NCBI GenBank assembly: GCA_964569295.1
Contig: CAZMVU010000094.1
Span: 1-17,542, forward strand
From: CAZMVU01 sp964569295
GTDB lineage: Bacteria; Hydrogenedentota; Hydrogenedentia; Hydrogenedentales; JAGMZX01
Direction: 5' to 3'
Length of the DNA: 17,542 bases
In this document: positions 7,031 through 14,466 of the stretch, in pieces
Layout of the letters: every line of letters begins with the position of its first letter
Numbering within the stretch: the stretch's first letter is position 1
The notes under the pieces: model-generated
The model's database searches: none
What the model saw: the letters and a program-made list of their open reading frames with translations, nothing else
What the model was told of the DNA's origin: nothing
Translations under genes and position numbers: made by a program

Positions 7031-7071
7031 GCCCACGGCGCCCGGCCAGGACGCCGTGGGCGTTTTGTTTT
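7031..7071 (+). terminator. Intrinsic terminator closing the WYL-patatin operon
   Basis: A perfect 10-bp GC-rich stem, GCCCACGGCG (7031-7040) with CGCCGTGGGC (7052-7061), and an 11-nt loop, followed directly by GTTTTGTTTT. It lies 25 bp after the patatin stop and 15 bp from the convergent gene's stop. Confidence 0.93.
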
Positions 7072-7085
7072 GGTCACGCCGGCGT

Positions 7086-7868
7086 TCAGTCGAAGGAGAC
7101 GTCGTCGGCCTTGGTGATGCGCTCAAGGCGGATTTCCTTGTTGTCGCGGATGGTGAGGGCCCAGCCGTGCGCGCGGTCGACGTAGGCCCAGTCGCCCGTG
7201 CGGTCGAGGCGGCCGGTGATCTGCGCGCGGATGGTGTCGAAGGCGTCGACCTCGGGCTGCATCTCCGGGATGCCGTAGGCGTCGATGAAGGACTGGGCGA
7301 ACTCCTCGGCGCTCATGTCGGCGGCGTTGAACAGCGCTTCCACCGCGTTCGGGTAGAGGAAGATGGCGGCCACCTGGCCCTCGCCGTCGGTGTACATGGT
7401 CCACGAGCCGGGGCCGGTGCGCTTGAGCATCTTCCCGCCGTAGGTCTCCTTGCCGAGGATGTCCGAGATCATTTTGTCGTGTTCCTCGAACTGCAGCGGC
7501 GCCTCGCCACGCCAGGGCCCGCCATACTTGTAGGGCAGGCCTTCGGGGTACTTCTCCTGCATGTACGTCGACATCCTTGGCAGCTTGGCGCCCTCGGGCA
7601 GGATGCCGGTGTAGATTGTGCGGCGCAGCTCGATGTAGTGCCGTTGCATCAGCGCCGGCACCTTGTCGACGGCGAACGCGCCCTGGGAATCGAGGTATTC
7701 GAGCGCTTCCTTCGTGCCTCCTATGCGGTCTGGCACGTCGCTCAGGTAAACGATGTGGATCAGGTCGCTGTCGCTGTAGTGCTTCAGACTGAGCCTACCC
7801 CTATACTCCGTCTTTACGTATTCATAGCCCCGAATACCAAAACCGTGGTATAAGAAACTCGTGGACAT
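7086..7868 (-). CDS. Chimeric protein: ISL3-type transposase N-terminus joined to shared C-terminal domain
   Basis: A 260-residue protein. ATG 7868 has AAGGAGG 7 nt upstream; an ATG six codons earlier does not. The first ~25 residues (MSTSFLYHGFGIRGYEYVKT and on) strongly recall the start of ISL3-family transposases, but the Cys-rich zinc domain and catalytic region that should follow are absent. Residues ~30-170 are unrecognised (DLIHIVYLSDVPDRIGG, TYMQEKYPEGLPYKYGG). Residues 180-260 align without long gaps to 319-397 of the lipoprotein at 930-2123: both have LFNA-DM--EEFAQ-F--AYGI, then D R-HGW--TI--NK, and both end in FD. Unlike that protein it has no signal peptide. DNA over the first ~28 codons and upstream is visibly more AT-rich than the rest of the gene. 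I infer that an IS end supplied a new start to a broken gene. It may be non-functional. Confidence 0.7.
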   Translation of the reverse strand: MSTSFLYHGFGIRGYEYVKTEYRGRLSLKHYSDSDLIHIVYLSDVPDRIGGTKEALEYLDSQGAFAVDKVPALMQRHYIELRRTIYTGILPEGAKLPRMSTYMQEKYPEGLPYKYGGPWRGEAPLQFEEHDKMISDILGKETYGGKMLKRTGPGSWTMYTDGEGQVAAIFLYPNAVEALFNAADMSAEEFAQSFIDAYGIPEMQPEVDAFDTIRAQITGRLDRTGDWAYVDRAHGWALTIRDNKEIRLERITKADDVSFD

Positions 7869-7945
7869 GCTTTGACCTCCTTCCAAGTTGTTTCACACAT
7901 AAACATTGGAATACGTCAGCATGTCCACACTTTTCAACCTTCAAG
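7785..7945 (-). mobile_element. Probable remnant of an ISL3-family insertion sequence (5' end)
   Basis: This AT-rich patch covers the Shine-Dalgarno sequence, start and first ~28 codons of the chimeric gene, whose product begins like an ISL3 transposase. Limits are set by eye from base composition and the end of the transposase-like peptide. I could not identify a terminal inverted repeat or target duplication, so the outer edge is uncertain. Confidence 0.4.
7861..7928 (-). promoter_or_regulatory. Inverted repeat spanning the start codon of the chimeric gene
   Basis: GTGGACATGCT (7861-7871) and AGCATGTCCAC (7918-7928) are exact 11-bp complements, 46 bp apart. In minus-strand mRNA the downstream arm contains the AUG. 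A further GAC/GUC pairing reaches the end of the AAGGAGG site across a small bulge. If the leader is transcribed from above 7928, the fold would hide the translation start. Alternatively it is a relic of IS structure. Confidence 0.5.
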
Positions 7946-8223
7946 TACGCGAAAGCCGGATGAGCCATAAAGACCGCGGGTGGGCCAGAAGCGCTACCCA
8001 CGCGGATACCGGGGCGTTCTATGACGCAGGGGAAACGGCTCATGGCAAACGGCTAAAGAATTACGTATATTGTGGTTCGTGGCCGAGGCTGGCCGCAACA
8101 GGGATTGGACACGACTGTCCTTGTTAGACAAAAAGTCGGCGTTTCCCCGGGCCATGCGCCGCACTTGCGGTCTTGTCAACACTGCTGCGATTGCGGGGCT
8201 TACGAAGCCGCGCTACCGTCTGC
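7869..8223. other. Intergenic region with no gene seen
   Basis: It lies upstream of the chimeric gene and downstream of the diguanylate cyclase gene, both on the minus strand. Besides the inverted repeat arm at 7918-7928, I see only weak hairpins (CCGCA/TGCGG at 8162-8173) and a run of A at 8130-8134. No convincing terminator or promoter was found. A plus-strand frame from 7921 (MSTLFNLQ and on) lacks a ribosome site and protein-like composition. Confidence 0.55.
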
Positions 8224-10461
8224 CTACGCCACATCCACCCCCGGCGGCGCCTTGCCCCCGCCCGGCGCATGCGCCACAACCACACGGTTACGCCCGGCGT
8301 TCTTCGCGGCATACAACGCCTCATCCGCCGCAGAAACGAGCGCATCCGTGGTGTGCCCATGGTCGGGGTAGGCCACAACACCTATGGAAACCGTGATGCC
8401 CACGCTCTGTCCCTGAAACGAGAAGCAAAGTTGCTCGATGGTGCAGCGCAGGACCTCGGCGCGTTCCTCGGCCACGCCGGCTTCAGCGCCCGGCAGAATG
8501 ACGATGAACTCCTCGCCGCCATAACGGCAGGGCACATCCTCTTTGCGCACTTTTTCGCGCAGCAGCCGCCCCAGCACCGCCAGCACATGGTCGCCCGCCT
8601 CATGTCCGTACGTGTCGTTGAGCTTCTTAAAATGGTCCACATCGAGCGAGACCAGCGCCAGCGGTGTTTTTTGGCGCTGTGCACGGTGCCACTCCCGATG
8701 CAAGGTCTCCTCCATGTACCGCCGGTTGAAGAGCTCTGTGAGGGAGTCGCGGATGGATTGCGCACGCAGTTCGTCGCGCAAGCGGATGTTGGTGACGGTC
8801 ATGGCAATGTGTTCGGCCAGGCCGTTGGCCAGGCGGATAGTGGCGCCCATCGAGCGGCGAAAGCCCGGCGATGCGTCGGGCGTGGCACGGTTTTCCCGCT
8901 TGATGTGGAGCATGCCGATGAGTTCCCCCTTCGCCCCCATGGGCAGGCACAGCGCGCCACCGGAGGTGACGGCGTGCTGGTGGGAACACAATAGCGAGGT
9001 GTCTTCCTCATTCACCACATGCACCTGGTCGCGCCGGAAGGCCCAGCAACTCTCTTCCGGAACATGCACTTCTTGCTCGATACCCTCGCCCCAGCAGAGT
9101 ACCTGTGTGAGCAACGCCTCCTGCTGCAAGTGAATGTACAACGCGCCGGAATCGTGGGGGAAAAGCCGCTCACAGAATTGCTGGACCACCTTGTACAACT
9201 CGTCCATGGTGTTGCACGATTGCAGAAAGTCCTCGAGTTCGTTGATGAGTGCGATTTCCCGGTAACTGCGCCGCAGGTCCTCCACGGTGTCCGAAAGGCT
9301 CCGGTTGGCCCGCTGTAATTCGTAGCGGGTGCTGTGGCGCAGGTTGTAGAAGCGTGCGCCCAGCCACGCGAAAACGATCACCAGCCCGGCCACGAAAGAC
9401 GAGGTCCAGGTGAAGATAGCGCGCACCGGGCGCATACGTACCGCGAGGGCCGACTGGGACACGAACGACGCAATCACCCAGCGGCCGGCCGGGTCCACAG
9501 CCGGCTCATCGCGCCGCCCGGACATATCGGGGGGGGCCGCGCGGCGCACCACCGCCTGCGGATACAACGTGGTGAAGGTATACAGGCCCGCCTCGGTATA
9601 TACCTGGCCCGTTTCCCCGGCCTGCATGGCGGCCCAGGCAGCGGGATCGTCCTCGGCGAGAGTCCAGTTGCCCCCTTCGTCGCCGTACATGAACCCCCAG
9701 CGGCGTTCGCGGTCGGGCCCTTCGATGTAATACGCGGCGCCATTGAGCAGAAGGGGGCGGCCGGGCGTGTTCGCATACAGGCCCCGCACCTCCCGCAACA
9801 GGGCCGTCCCGCGCACATGCAGCATGAGTACGCCGCGCGCGGTCCCCGCCGCCGCCTCAACAGGTGTGGCAAAGTGCATCAGCGGGTTCGGCGGATCTTG
9901 CACCTGCCCATGCTGGACACGGAGCCTTATTGGCGACACGTACACCTGCCCGGCCTCGAGTTTGGCCGCTTTCTCAAAATACGAGCGGTATGCCTTATCT
10001 TGCTGTTCGCCACGCAGCGGCGGCCGGACAGCCATCCGCCCGCCATCCACGCGCATCACCTCCGCTCCCGAATCATCCAGCAACCGCAACTCGGCGTAAC
10101 CCGGCTTCCGTCGCACGAAGGCGGTCAGTGTATTGCCCACGTGCTCGCTGGACGCCGCATCCTCCGTCAACAAAGCCGCCAACTCGTCCAGCTCTGCCAG
10201 GAAGCGCAGGTCCGACACAACATTCTGGAAATGCTGCTTGTACGCGCGTTCCTGAAGCGCGGCCTGCTTGCGTTGGTGGGCGTGCAGCACGCCGCGCACC
10301 GCCTGCATCTGGGAGCTATAGCTGACGTACAACAACGGTGTTATGATGGCGGCTGCTACGGCGAACAGCAGGAGAAAGGTGCTCAGGGTGCGGCGCGTGC
10401 TGGGCCGTGGCGGCCTCAGGTCTGGTTTTTCCGGGAGTTGTTCGATCAGTTCCTCGTTCAT
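8224..10461 (-). CDS. Membrane sensor diguanylate cyclase (periplasmic sensor-TM-GAF-GGDEF)
   Basis: A 745-residue enzyme predicted to join two GTP into cyclic di-GMP. GGGAGG lies 5 nt before ATG 10461. TM1 is ~28-46 and TM2 ~348-370. Between them lies a ~300-residue extracytoplasmic sensor of Cache-like layout (YRSYFEKAAKLEAGQVYVSPIRLR at ~158-181, then GVLMLHVRG). A signalling helix (~378-405) leads to a GAF domain (~405-560, INELEDFLQSCNTMDELYKVV; CWAFRRDQVHVV). The GGDEF domain spans ~565-730: DSLTELFNRRYMEE, SLDVDHFKKLNDTYGHEAGD, and the active-site loop GGEEF (648-652). An RxxD product-inhibition site (R639-D642) sits exactly five residues before it. Both the catalytic and feedback motifs are intact, and no EAL domain is present. 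Ligands of the Cache-like and GAF domains are unknown. It is a single-gene unit here. Confidence 0.95.
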   Translation of the reverse strand: MNEELIEQLPEKPDLRPPRPSTRRTLSTFLLLFAVAAAIITPLLYVSYSSQMQAVRGVLHAHQRKQAALQERAYKQHFQNVVSDLRFLAELDELAALLTEDAASSEHVGNTLTAFVRRKPGYAELRLLDDSGAEVMRVDGGRMAVRPPLRGEQQDKAYRSYFEKAAKLEAGQVYVSPIRLRVQHGQVQDPPNPLMHFATPVEAAAGTARGVLMLHVRGTALLREVRGLYANTPGRPLLLNGAAYYIEGPDRERRWGFMYGDEGGNWTLAEDDPAAWAAMQAGETGQVYTEAGLYTFTTLYPQAVVRRAAPPDMSGRRDEPAVDPAGRWVIASFVSQSALAVRMRPVRAIFTWTSSFVAGLVIVFAWLGARFYNLRHSTRYELQRANRSLSDTVEDLRRSYREIALINELEDFLQSCNTMDELYKVVQQFCERLFPHDSGALYIHLQQEALLTQVLCWGEGIEQEVHVPEESCWAFRRDQVHVVNEEDTSLLCSHQHAVTSGGALCLPMGAKGELIGMLHIKRENRATPDASPGFRRSMGATIRLANGLAEHIAMTVTNIRLRDELRAQSIRDSLTELFNRRYMEETLHREWHRAQRQKTPLALVSLDVDHFKKLNDTYGHEAGDHVLAVLGRLLREKVRKEDVPCRYGGEEFIVILPGAEAGVAEERAEVLRCTIEQLCFSFQGQSVGITVSIGVVAYPDHGHTTDALVSAADEALYAAKNAGRNRVVVAHAPGGGKAPPGVDVA

Positions 10462-10551
10462 GGCGGCCTCCCGGGGTTGGGCGCGGTGTTCCCGTACCGG
10501 AACCTCCGGCTGCCGGACGAGACGCTAACGCGGTGCGTGTCAACTGTTTAC

Positions 10552-10580
10552 ATCTTACCTGATTTCAACGCCCCGACCAA
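10552..10580 (-). promoter_or_regulatory. Possible promoter for the diguanylate cyclase gene
   Basis: On the minus strand, TTGGTC (10575-10580) and TAAGAT (10552-10557) are separated by 17 bp, with three of six and four of six consensus matches. The leader would be about 85 nt. Spacing is ideal but both hexamers are weak, so this is tentative. Confidence 0.3.
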
Positions 10581-10638
10581 ATGAAAATCCGTTGTAACAA
10601 CCGGTAGCGTTCATAAACACAGGCGACCACAATATGTA

Positions 10639-10667
10639 TTGCCTGTGAAAAACACTTGTGGTACAAT
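10639..10667 (+). promoter_or_regulatory. Sigma-70-type promoter for the coiled-coil protein gene
   Basis: TTGCCT (10639-10644), a 17-bp spacer and TACAAT (10662-10667), with the extended -10 TGG directly before it. Transcription would begin near 10674, only ~16 nt before the GTG at 10690 and just ahead of GGGAGG (10677-10682 region). This excludes the upstream in-frame codon at 10639 as the start. Confidence 0.7.
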
Positions 10668-10689
10668 CAACTTCTGGGAGGTTCAGATC

Positions 10690-12900
10690 GTGGCATTTAC
10701 CAAACGGAAGCGGAACTGGCTAAACACGCGCAGCCTTTTCGGCGAGCGCAAACCGGACGGTGCCTCGGCAGTCTCCGCGGAAGACGAGGCCCAAGACGCA
10801 CCGGCGCAAGACACCGGGCCGGCCCCCACTATCGAACACCAAGTGACAGGCGATCCAACCCAGCGCTTGCTCACGGCTCTCGGCCGTTTCCAGCGGCAAG
10901 TGAGCCTTGCCGAACAAGGCGCGCCGCAAGAGCAGTGGATCGACGAGTGCATGAACCAGCTCATCAACGGTATCGAGTTGGCGCACAGCCAAGGGTGGGA
11001 AAGTGTGCAGGCGGCGCTCACCGATACGGCACGGGTTCTCCATTCCTATGAACGCGCCGAGCGTGCCCCGGAATCTGTACATTTCCTCAAAGACAGTTAT
11101 GAAATCCTGTGCCTCATGGTGGGCGATATCATCGTCGACAATGTTCGTCCGGGTGTCATGGACAAGTGGCAGGTTCGCTATCGGCAGGCAGTAGAAGATT
11201 TGGCGGAGGCAAGAATCACGCTGGTGAAAGACGAAGAAGAAGCGGAAGCCGCCCCGGAATACGCCGTGGACGAGGCGCCCGCCAGCGAACCGCCCACGAC
11301 CGGGGCAGTAGCGCCTGATCCACCGGAGAAAAGGCCCATCCCTGCCGAGGACGGCCGCGACGAAGAAACGGCCTTCCCAGATTATGACCCGGCGTGGCAT
11401 GCGGCAAAGGCGCCTGACAATGACCAGGGCAATGCGCCCGCTCAGGCTTCTGAACAAATGGCGCATGAGGCCCATTGGCCTGGGGAATCCGCGGCGGCAG
11501 CCAGCGAGGAAACCTCCCCCTTCGATGAGCCCTACGACAGTACCGGGGAAGAAATCGCGCGGGAAGCCGGCGCACTCGAGGATGCGGACAGCGAAACGGA
11601 CACCTTCCCATCCCTCTCCGCCTTGTTCAGCGCAGAAGAATCTCCGGCCAATACGGAGCAAAGCGTTCGGGCGGACGATAGCGAATTGGATCTCGCCAAC
11701 ACCCTCGATGTGGATCCAGTTGCGGGTATAGACAACCAGGAACCGGCGCCGGAAACCACCGCTGCCGAACAGTCTGCAAATGCTTCGGCACCGGAAATGA
11801 CTTATGAAGATCCACGAACACCGGCGCCCACGCCCCCTGTTGACGAATCTGAGGCCCACAAGCCGGCCCCCGCATCAGAAGCGCCCCCAGAGGTGTCTCT
11901 GGAGAAACCGGAAGACAAGACCGAATCACCGGCGCCGAGTGCACCTGTGCCCGAGGTCGAACAACAATCGCTGTTCGACGAAGAACCGCCCTCGACAGAA
12001 TTTGGACCGGCCATGGAGTCAGCATCAAACACAGAACCCCAGCCCATGGCGGATTCGGAAACGGCCCGGGAGTCAGCGTCACGCATAGAACCGGAGGCCC
12101 CTGGGGAACCGGAGCCACCAATCGAGATGGCGCATGATGCGGCACAAACGCCTGAACCGGAACCCCCACGGGAAGCGGTGCTTGACGTGAAGGCGCCAGC
12201 GGAACCGGAAGGCCCCGAAGCGCAACTCACACGCGCCTTGTCCGCGGGAAACGTCGCCGACGTCAAATTGCTCGCCCTCGAGTTGGCCGTTAAGATGGCC
12301 CGGGTCGAAGCGGAGCATGCCGAGGCGAAGGTAGGCGAATGTAAGCAGCGCGAGGACCGGCACCAAGAAGCCATCGCAAAGGCCGAGTTGGACGTGCAAG
12401 CCTGTGAGGAAGCCCTCCTCGAAGTCGACAAGCAGGTCAGCACCCAGGAAGAATCGCTGCAGGCGCAGTGTGAACAGCACAATGCCCTGGACGAAGAAGT
12501 GGCCGCTGTGGATGGCCGTATCGCCAGCATCGAGGCGCAGATTCGGGAACTCGAGGCAAAGCGGGATGCCGAGCGCCAACAACGCGAAGATGTCCTGGAA
12601 CGCTTGCAGGATGTCCAGGAAACGAAAGACAGTATCAAGCAGCGGATCGAAGCGCTCAACGAGACGGCGCGCGCGTCCCACGAGGACCTCGAGGCCGCCC
12701 GCGATCACGTCGTCCGGCTCAACCAGGAACACAGGACAAAGCAAAAGGAACTGGATGAAGCACGTCGCCACTTCGAACAGCGAAAGCATTCGGTGGCGGA
12801 AATCGAGCGTACCATCGCCAGCGTGCAGGCCCTCCTGGATGCGGCCGAATCCTCTTCGCAGGACGAAGAAAGCCATGAGCCGGACGACAAGCTTCTCTGA
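10690..12900 (+). CDS. Large acidic coiled-coil protein
   Basis: A 736-residue protein with no recognised family. GTG 10690 follows a GGGAGG site by 8 nt, and the promoter lies across any earlier start. Three regions are visible. Residues 1-178 have a basic N-terminus (AFTKRKRNWLNTRSLFG) and a helical globular part (LLTALGRFQRQVSLAEQG; WIDECMNQLINGIELAHSQGWESVQAAL). Residues ~178-512 are a low-complexity stretch rich in Glu, Pro, Ala and Ser, likely disordered. Residues ~513-720 form a long coiled coil (RIASIEAQIRELEAKRDAER; SIKQRIEALNETARASHEDL), with an acidic tail. There is no signal peptide or membrane helix, so it is likely cytoplasmic. It precedes the FtsA-like gene by 94 nt on the same strand, so a role in scaffolding, division or envelope organisation is possible but unproven. 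Confidence 0.82.
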   Translation: MAFTKRKRNWLNTRSLFGERKPDGASAVSAEDEAQDAPAQDTGPAPTIEHQVTGDPTQRLLTALGRFQRQVSLAEQGAPQEQWIDECMNQLINGIELAHSQGWESVQAALTDTARVLHSYERAERAPESVHFLKDSYEILCLMVGDIIVDNVRPGVMDKWQVRYRQAVEDLAEARITLVKDEEEAEAAPEYAVDEAPASEPPTTGAVAPDPPEKRPIPAEDGRDEETAFPDYDPAWHAAKAPDNDQGNAPAQASEQMAHEAHWPGESAAAASEETSPFDEPYDSTGEEIAREAGALEDADSETDTFPSLSALFSAEESPANTEQSVRADDSELDLANTLDVDPVAGIDNQEPAPETTAAEQSANASAPEMTYEDPRTPAPTPPVDESEAHKPAPASEAPPEVSLEKPEDKTESPAPSAPVPEVEQQSLFDEEPPSTEFGPAMESASNTEPQPMADSETARESASRIEPEAPGEPEPPIEMAHDAAQTPEPEPPREAVLDVKAPAEPEGPEAQLTRALSAGNVADVKLLALELAVKMARVEAEHAEAKVGECKQREDRHQEAIAKAELDVQACEEALLEVDKQVSTQEESLQAQCEQHNALDEEVAAVDGRIASIEAQIRELEAKRDAERQQREDVLERLQDVQETKDSIKQRIEALNETARASHEDLEAARDHVVRLNQEHRTKQKELDEARRHFEQRKHSVAEIERTIASVQALLDAAESSSQDEESHEPDDKLL

Positions 12901-12908
12901 GTGCGGGC

Positions 12909-12926
12909 GCCCAAGAGTGCTTGGGC
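12909..12926 (+). other. Hairpin between the coiled-coil and FtsA-like genes
   Basis: GCCCAAG (12909-12915) and CTTGGGC (12920-12926) form a 7-bp stem with an AGTG loop, followed by a second CTTGGGC-like copy (TTGGGCTTG) and no T-tract. It is unlikely to be an intrinsic terminator; an RNA processing or attenuation site is possible. Confidence 0.4.
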
Positions 12927-12994
12927 TTGGGCTTGTGGAATGATTGAGGCGGCATGCGTTCAGACGCTGCCCAGCAGGCAGGAGATACAACAGG

Positions 12995-14287
12995 GTGGCT
13001 AAACGGGGCGATATTATTGGCGCTATCGACTTTGGGTCGCGTCATGTGCGCGTGCTGATCGTGCGCCAGAACGAGGACGGGGGACTGCAAGTCATTGGCC
13101 ACGGTACAGCCCCCGGACGCGCCTGTGTCTCCCAGGGCGTTATTCAAGATCAGAATGCGGCGCAAATGGCCCTCAAAGAAGCCCTCGACCAGGCGCACAA
13201 GGAAGCCCGCGTCCGGGCGCCGGTGTGCTTCTGCGCCGTGAACGGCAAGAATGTCGAAACCTTTATCCGCACCGCCAACGTAACCCTCGACAATGAAGTG
13301 GTCGAATACCAGGACCTCGAGCAGGCCATCGAAAAAGCGCAGAACGAGTTGCTGGCTGCGGGCAAGACTATCACCTGTTCTATTACGGCCCAGGAGTGGT
13401 ATGTCGACGAACTGCGGGTCATCGATGCCCTTGGCCAACGCGGCACGGTGCTCAAGGCGCGGGCACACTTCGCGCGCATGCCGGCCACTATCGAGGAAAA
13501 CCTTGCCTATTGCATCGAGTCGCAAGGGCGCGAACTGGAAGATGTGATCTTCATGCCGCTTGCAAGCGCCCTCGGCTGCCTGACCCCGGAAGACATGGAA
13601 CTGGGCGTAGCCGTGCTTGACGTGGGCAGGTCGACAACCTGCCTCGCCCTTTACCGGGACTACCGTATTCTGGCCAGTCATGTCTTCGAGTGGGGCGGCT
13701 ACCACATCACCCGCGACGTATCGGCGGGCCTCCAGGTTAATTTCGATGAAGCGGAGGAACTCGTGCTTCAATATGGCGTGCCCGAGGGCCACATCCGGGC
13801 ACTCGAGAATAGCGAGGGGGTGACAGACACCCCCGATTCGGCCTCTCCCCCACACGACGACACAGCCATCAAACTGAAGACGGCCGTGCGCGGCGCACCC
13901 AACTCCGTGACCCGCAGCGAACTCGACGACATCATCTTCGAGCGCTGCAAGGAACTCATGACCGAGGTACGCCAGTACCTAACCTCCCGGGGACTCGCCA
14001 AGCACTTGGTGCGCGGTATTGTGCTCACCGGCGGCGCCGCCGACCTCAAGAATATGCCCGACCTCGCCGACGCCGTCTTTCAGGTGCATGTGCGCCGCGG
14101 CTATCCCGAAGGCATCGCCGGCTTGCCCGCGCCGGTAAACACGCCCGAATACGCGGCGGTGACCGGCGTAGCCAAGCACGGGGCGGCTTTTCGCAAAGCC
14201 GTGCGCAGCGGCCGGGTTCCAAGCCGGGGAACGGGCGGCTCATTATGGCGCCGTCTGCTGAAGTGGTTCCACCGCTATTTTCTGTAG
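12995..14287 (+). CDS. FtsA-like actin-fold protein
   Basis: A 430-residue member of the FtsA/MreB/PilM ATPase superfamily, closest to FtsA. GTG 12995 has AGGAG (12980-12984) 10 nt upstream. Phosphate-1 motif: GAIDFGSRHVRVLI (9-22). The 1C/SHS2-like insertion covers ~85-165 (CAVNGKNVETF; RAHFARMPATIEENL). Phosphate-2 is AVLDVGRSTTCLALY (206-220). The adenosine motif is IVLTGGAADLKNM (342-354). The C-terminus, GGSLWRRLLKWFHRYFL (414-430), is an amphipathic helix of the FtsA membrane-targeting type. FtsA anchors FtsZ filaments to the membrane. Two oddities argue for a divergent or second copy: Arg and Cys replace the usual Gly and Asp in the phosphate-2 loop, and the next gene is a glucan phosphorylase rather than ftsZ. 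A PilM-like role is the alternative. Confidence 0.82.
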   Translation: MAKRGDIIGAIDFGSRHVRVLIVRQNEDGGLQVIGHGTAPGRACVSQGVIQDQNAAQMALKEALDQAHKEARVRAPVCFCAVNGKNVETFIRTANVTLDNEVVEYQDLEQAIEKAQNELLAAGKTITCSITAQEWYVDELRVIDALGQRGTVLKARAHFARMPATIEENLAYCIESQGRELEDVIFMPLASALGCLTPEDMELGVAVLDVGRSTTCLALYRDYRILASHVFEWGGYHITRDVSAGLQVNFDEAEELVLQYGVPEGHIRALENSEGVTDTPDSASPPHDDTAIKLKTAVRGAPNSVTRSELDDIIFERCKELMTEVRQYLTSRGLAKHLVRGIVLTGGAADLKNMPDLADAVFQVHVRRGYPEGIAGLPAPVNTPEYAAVTGVAKHGAAFRKAVRSGRVPSRGTGGSLWRRLLKWFHRYFL

Positions 14288-14466
14288 AGCAACGCAGTTC
14301 GTGCGTGCGTACGCTTCCCTTTTAGAAGGCTGCCGTGCTATCGTTGGCCCCCACACCGGACGTGTGCGGCGGCGACAGTGCTGGGGGAACACCCCTCGGA
14401 GAGGGCGCTGCGGCGCTGACCGTACAAGCCACCCCGGCACGTTCCCGGCGTTACCCATTTACACCG

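Noticed and set aside
6900..7853. A 317-codon plus-strand frame crossing the terminator and the chimeric gene
   Set aside because: It runs through an intrinsic terminator and its composition is that of an antisense frame.
7921..8127. Small plus-strand frame beginning MSTLFNLQ, resembling the MSTS start of the chimeric gene
   Set aside because: The likeness comes from the 11-bp inverted repeat; there is no ribosome site and the peptide shows no protein-like pattern.
8124..8223. Intrinsic terminator for the diguanylate cyclase gene
   Set aside because: Hairpins and a T-run exist on the minus strand, but no strong stem lies directly before the T-run.
9334..10584. A 416-codon plus-strand frame opposite the sensor cyclase
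   Set aside because: Antisense shadow rich in Arg, Gly, His and Pro; the minus strand encodes membrane helices, GAF and GGDEF.
12944..12994. Longer start for the FtsA-like gene (MRRHAFRRCPAGRR)
   Set aside because: The Arg-rich extension is not FtsA-like, and the AGGAG at 12980-12984 serves the GTG at 12995.
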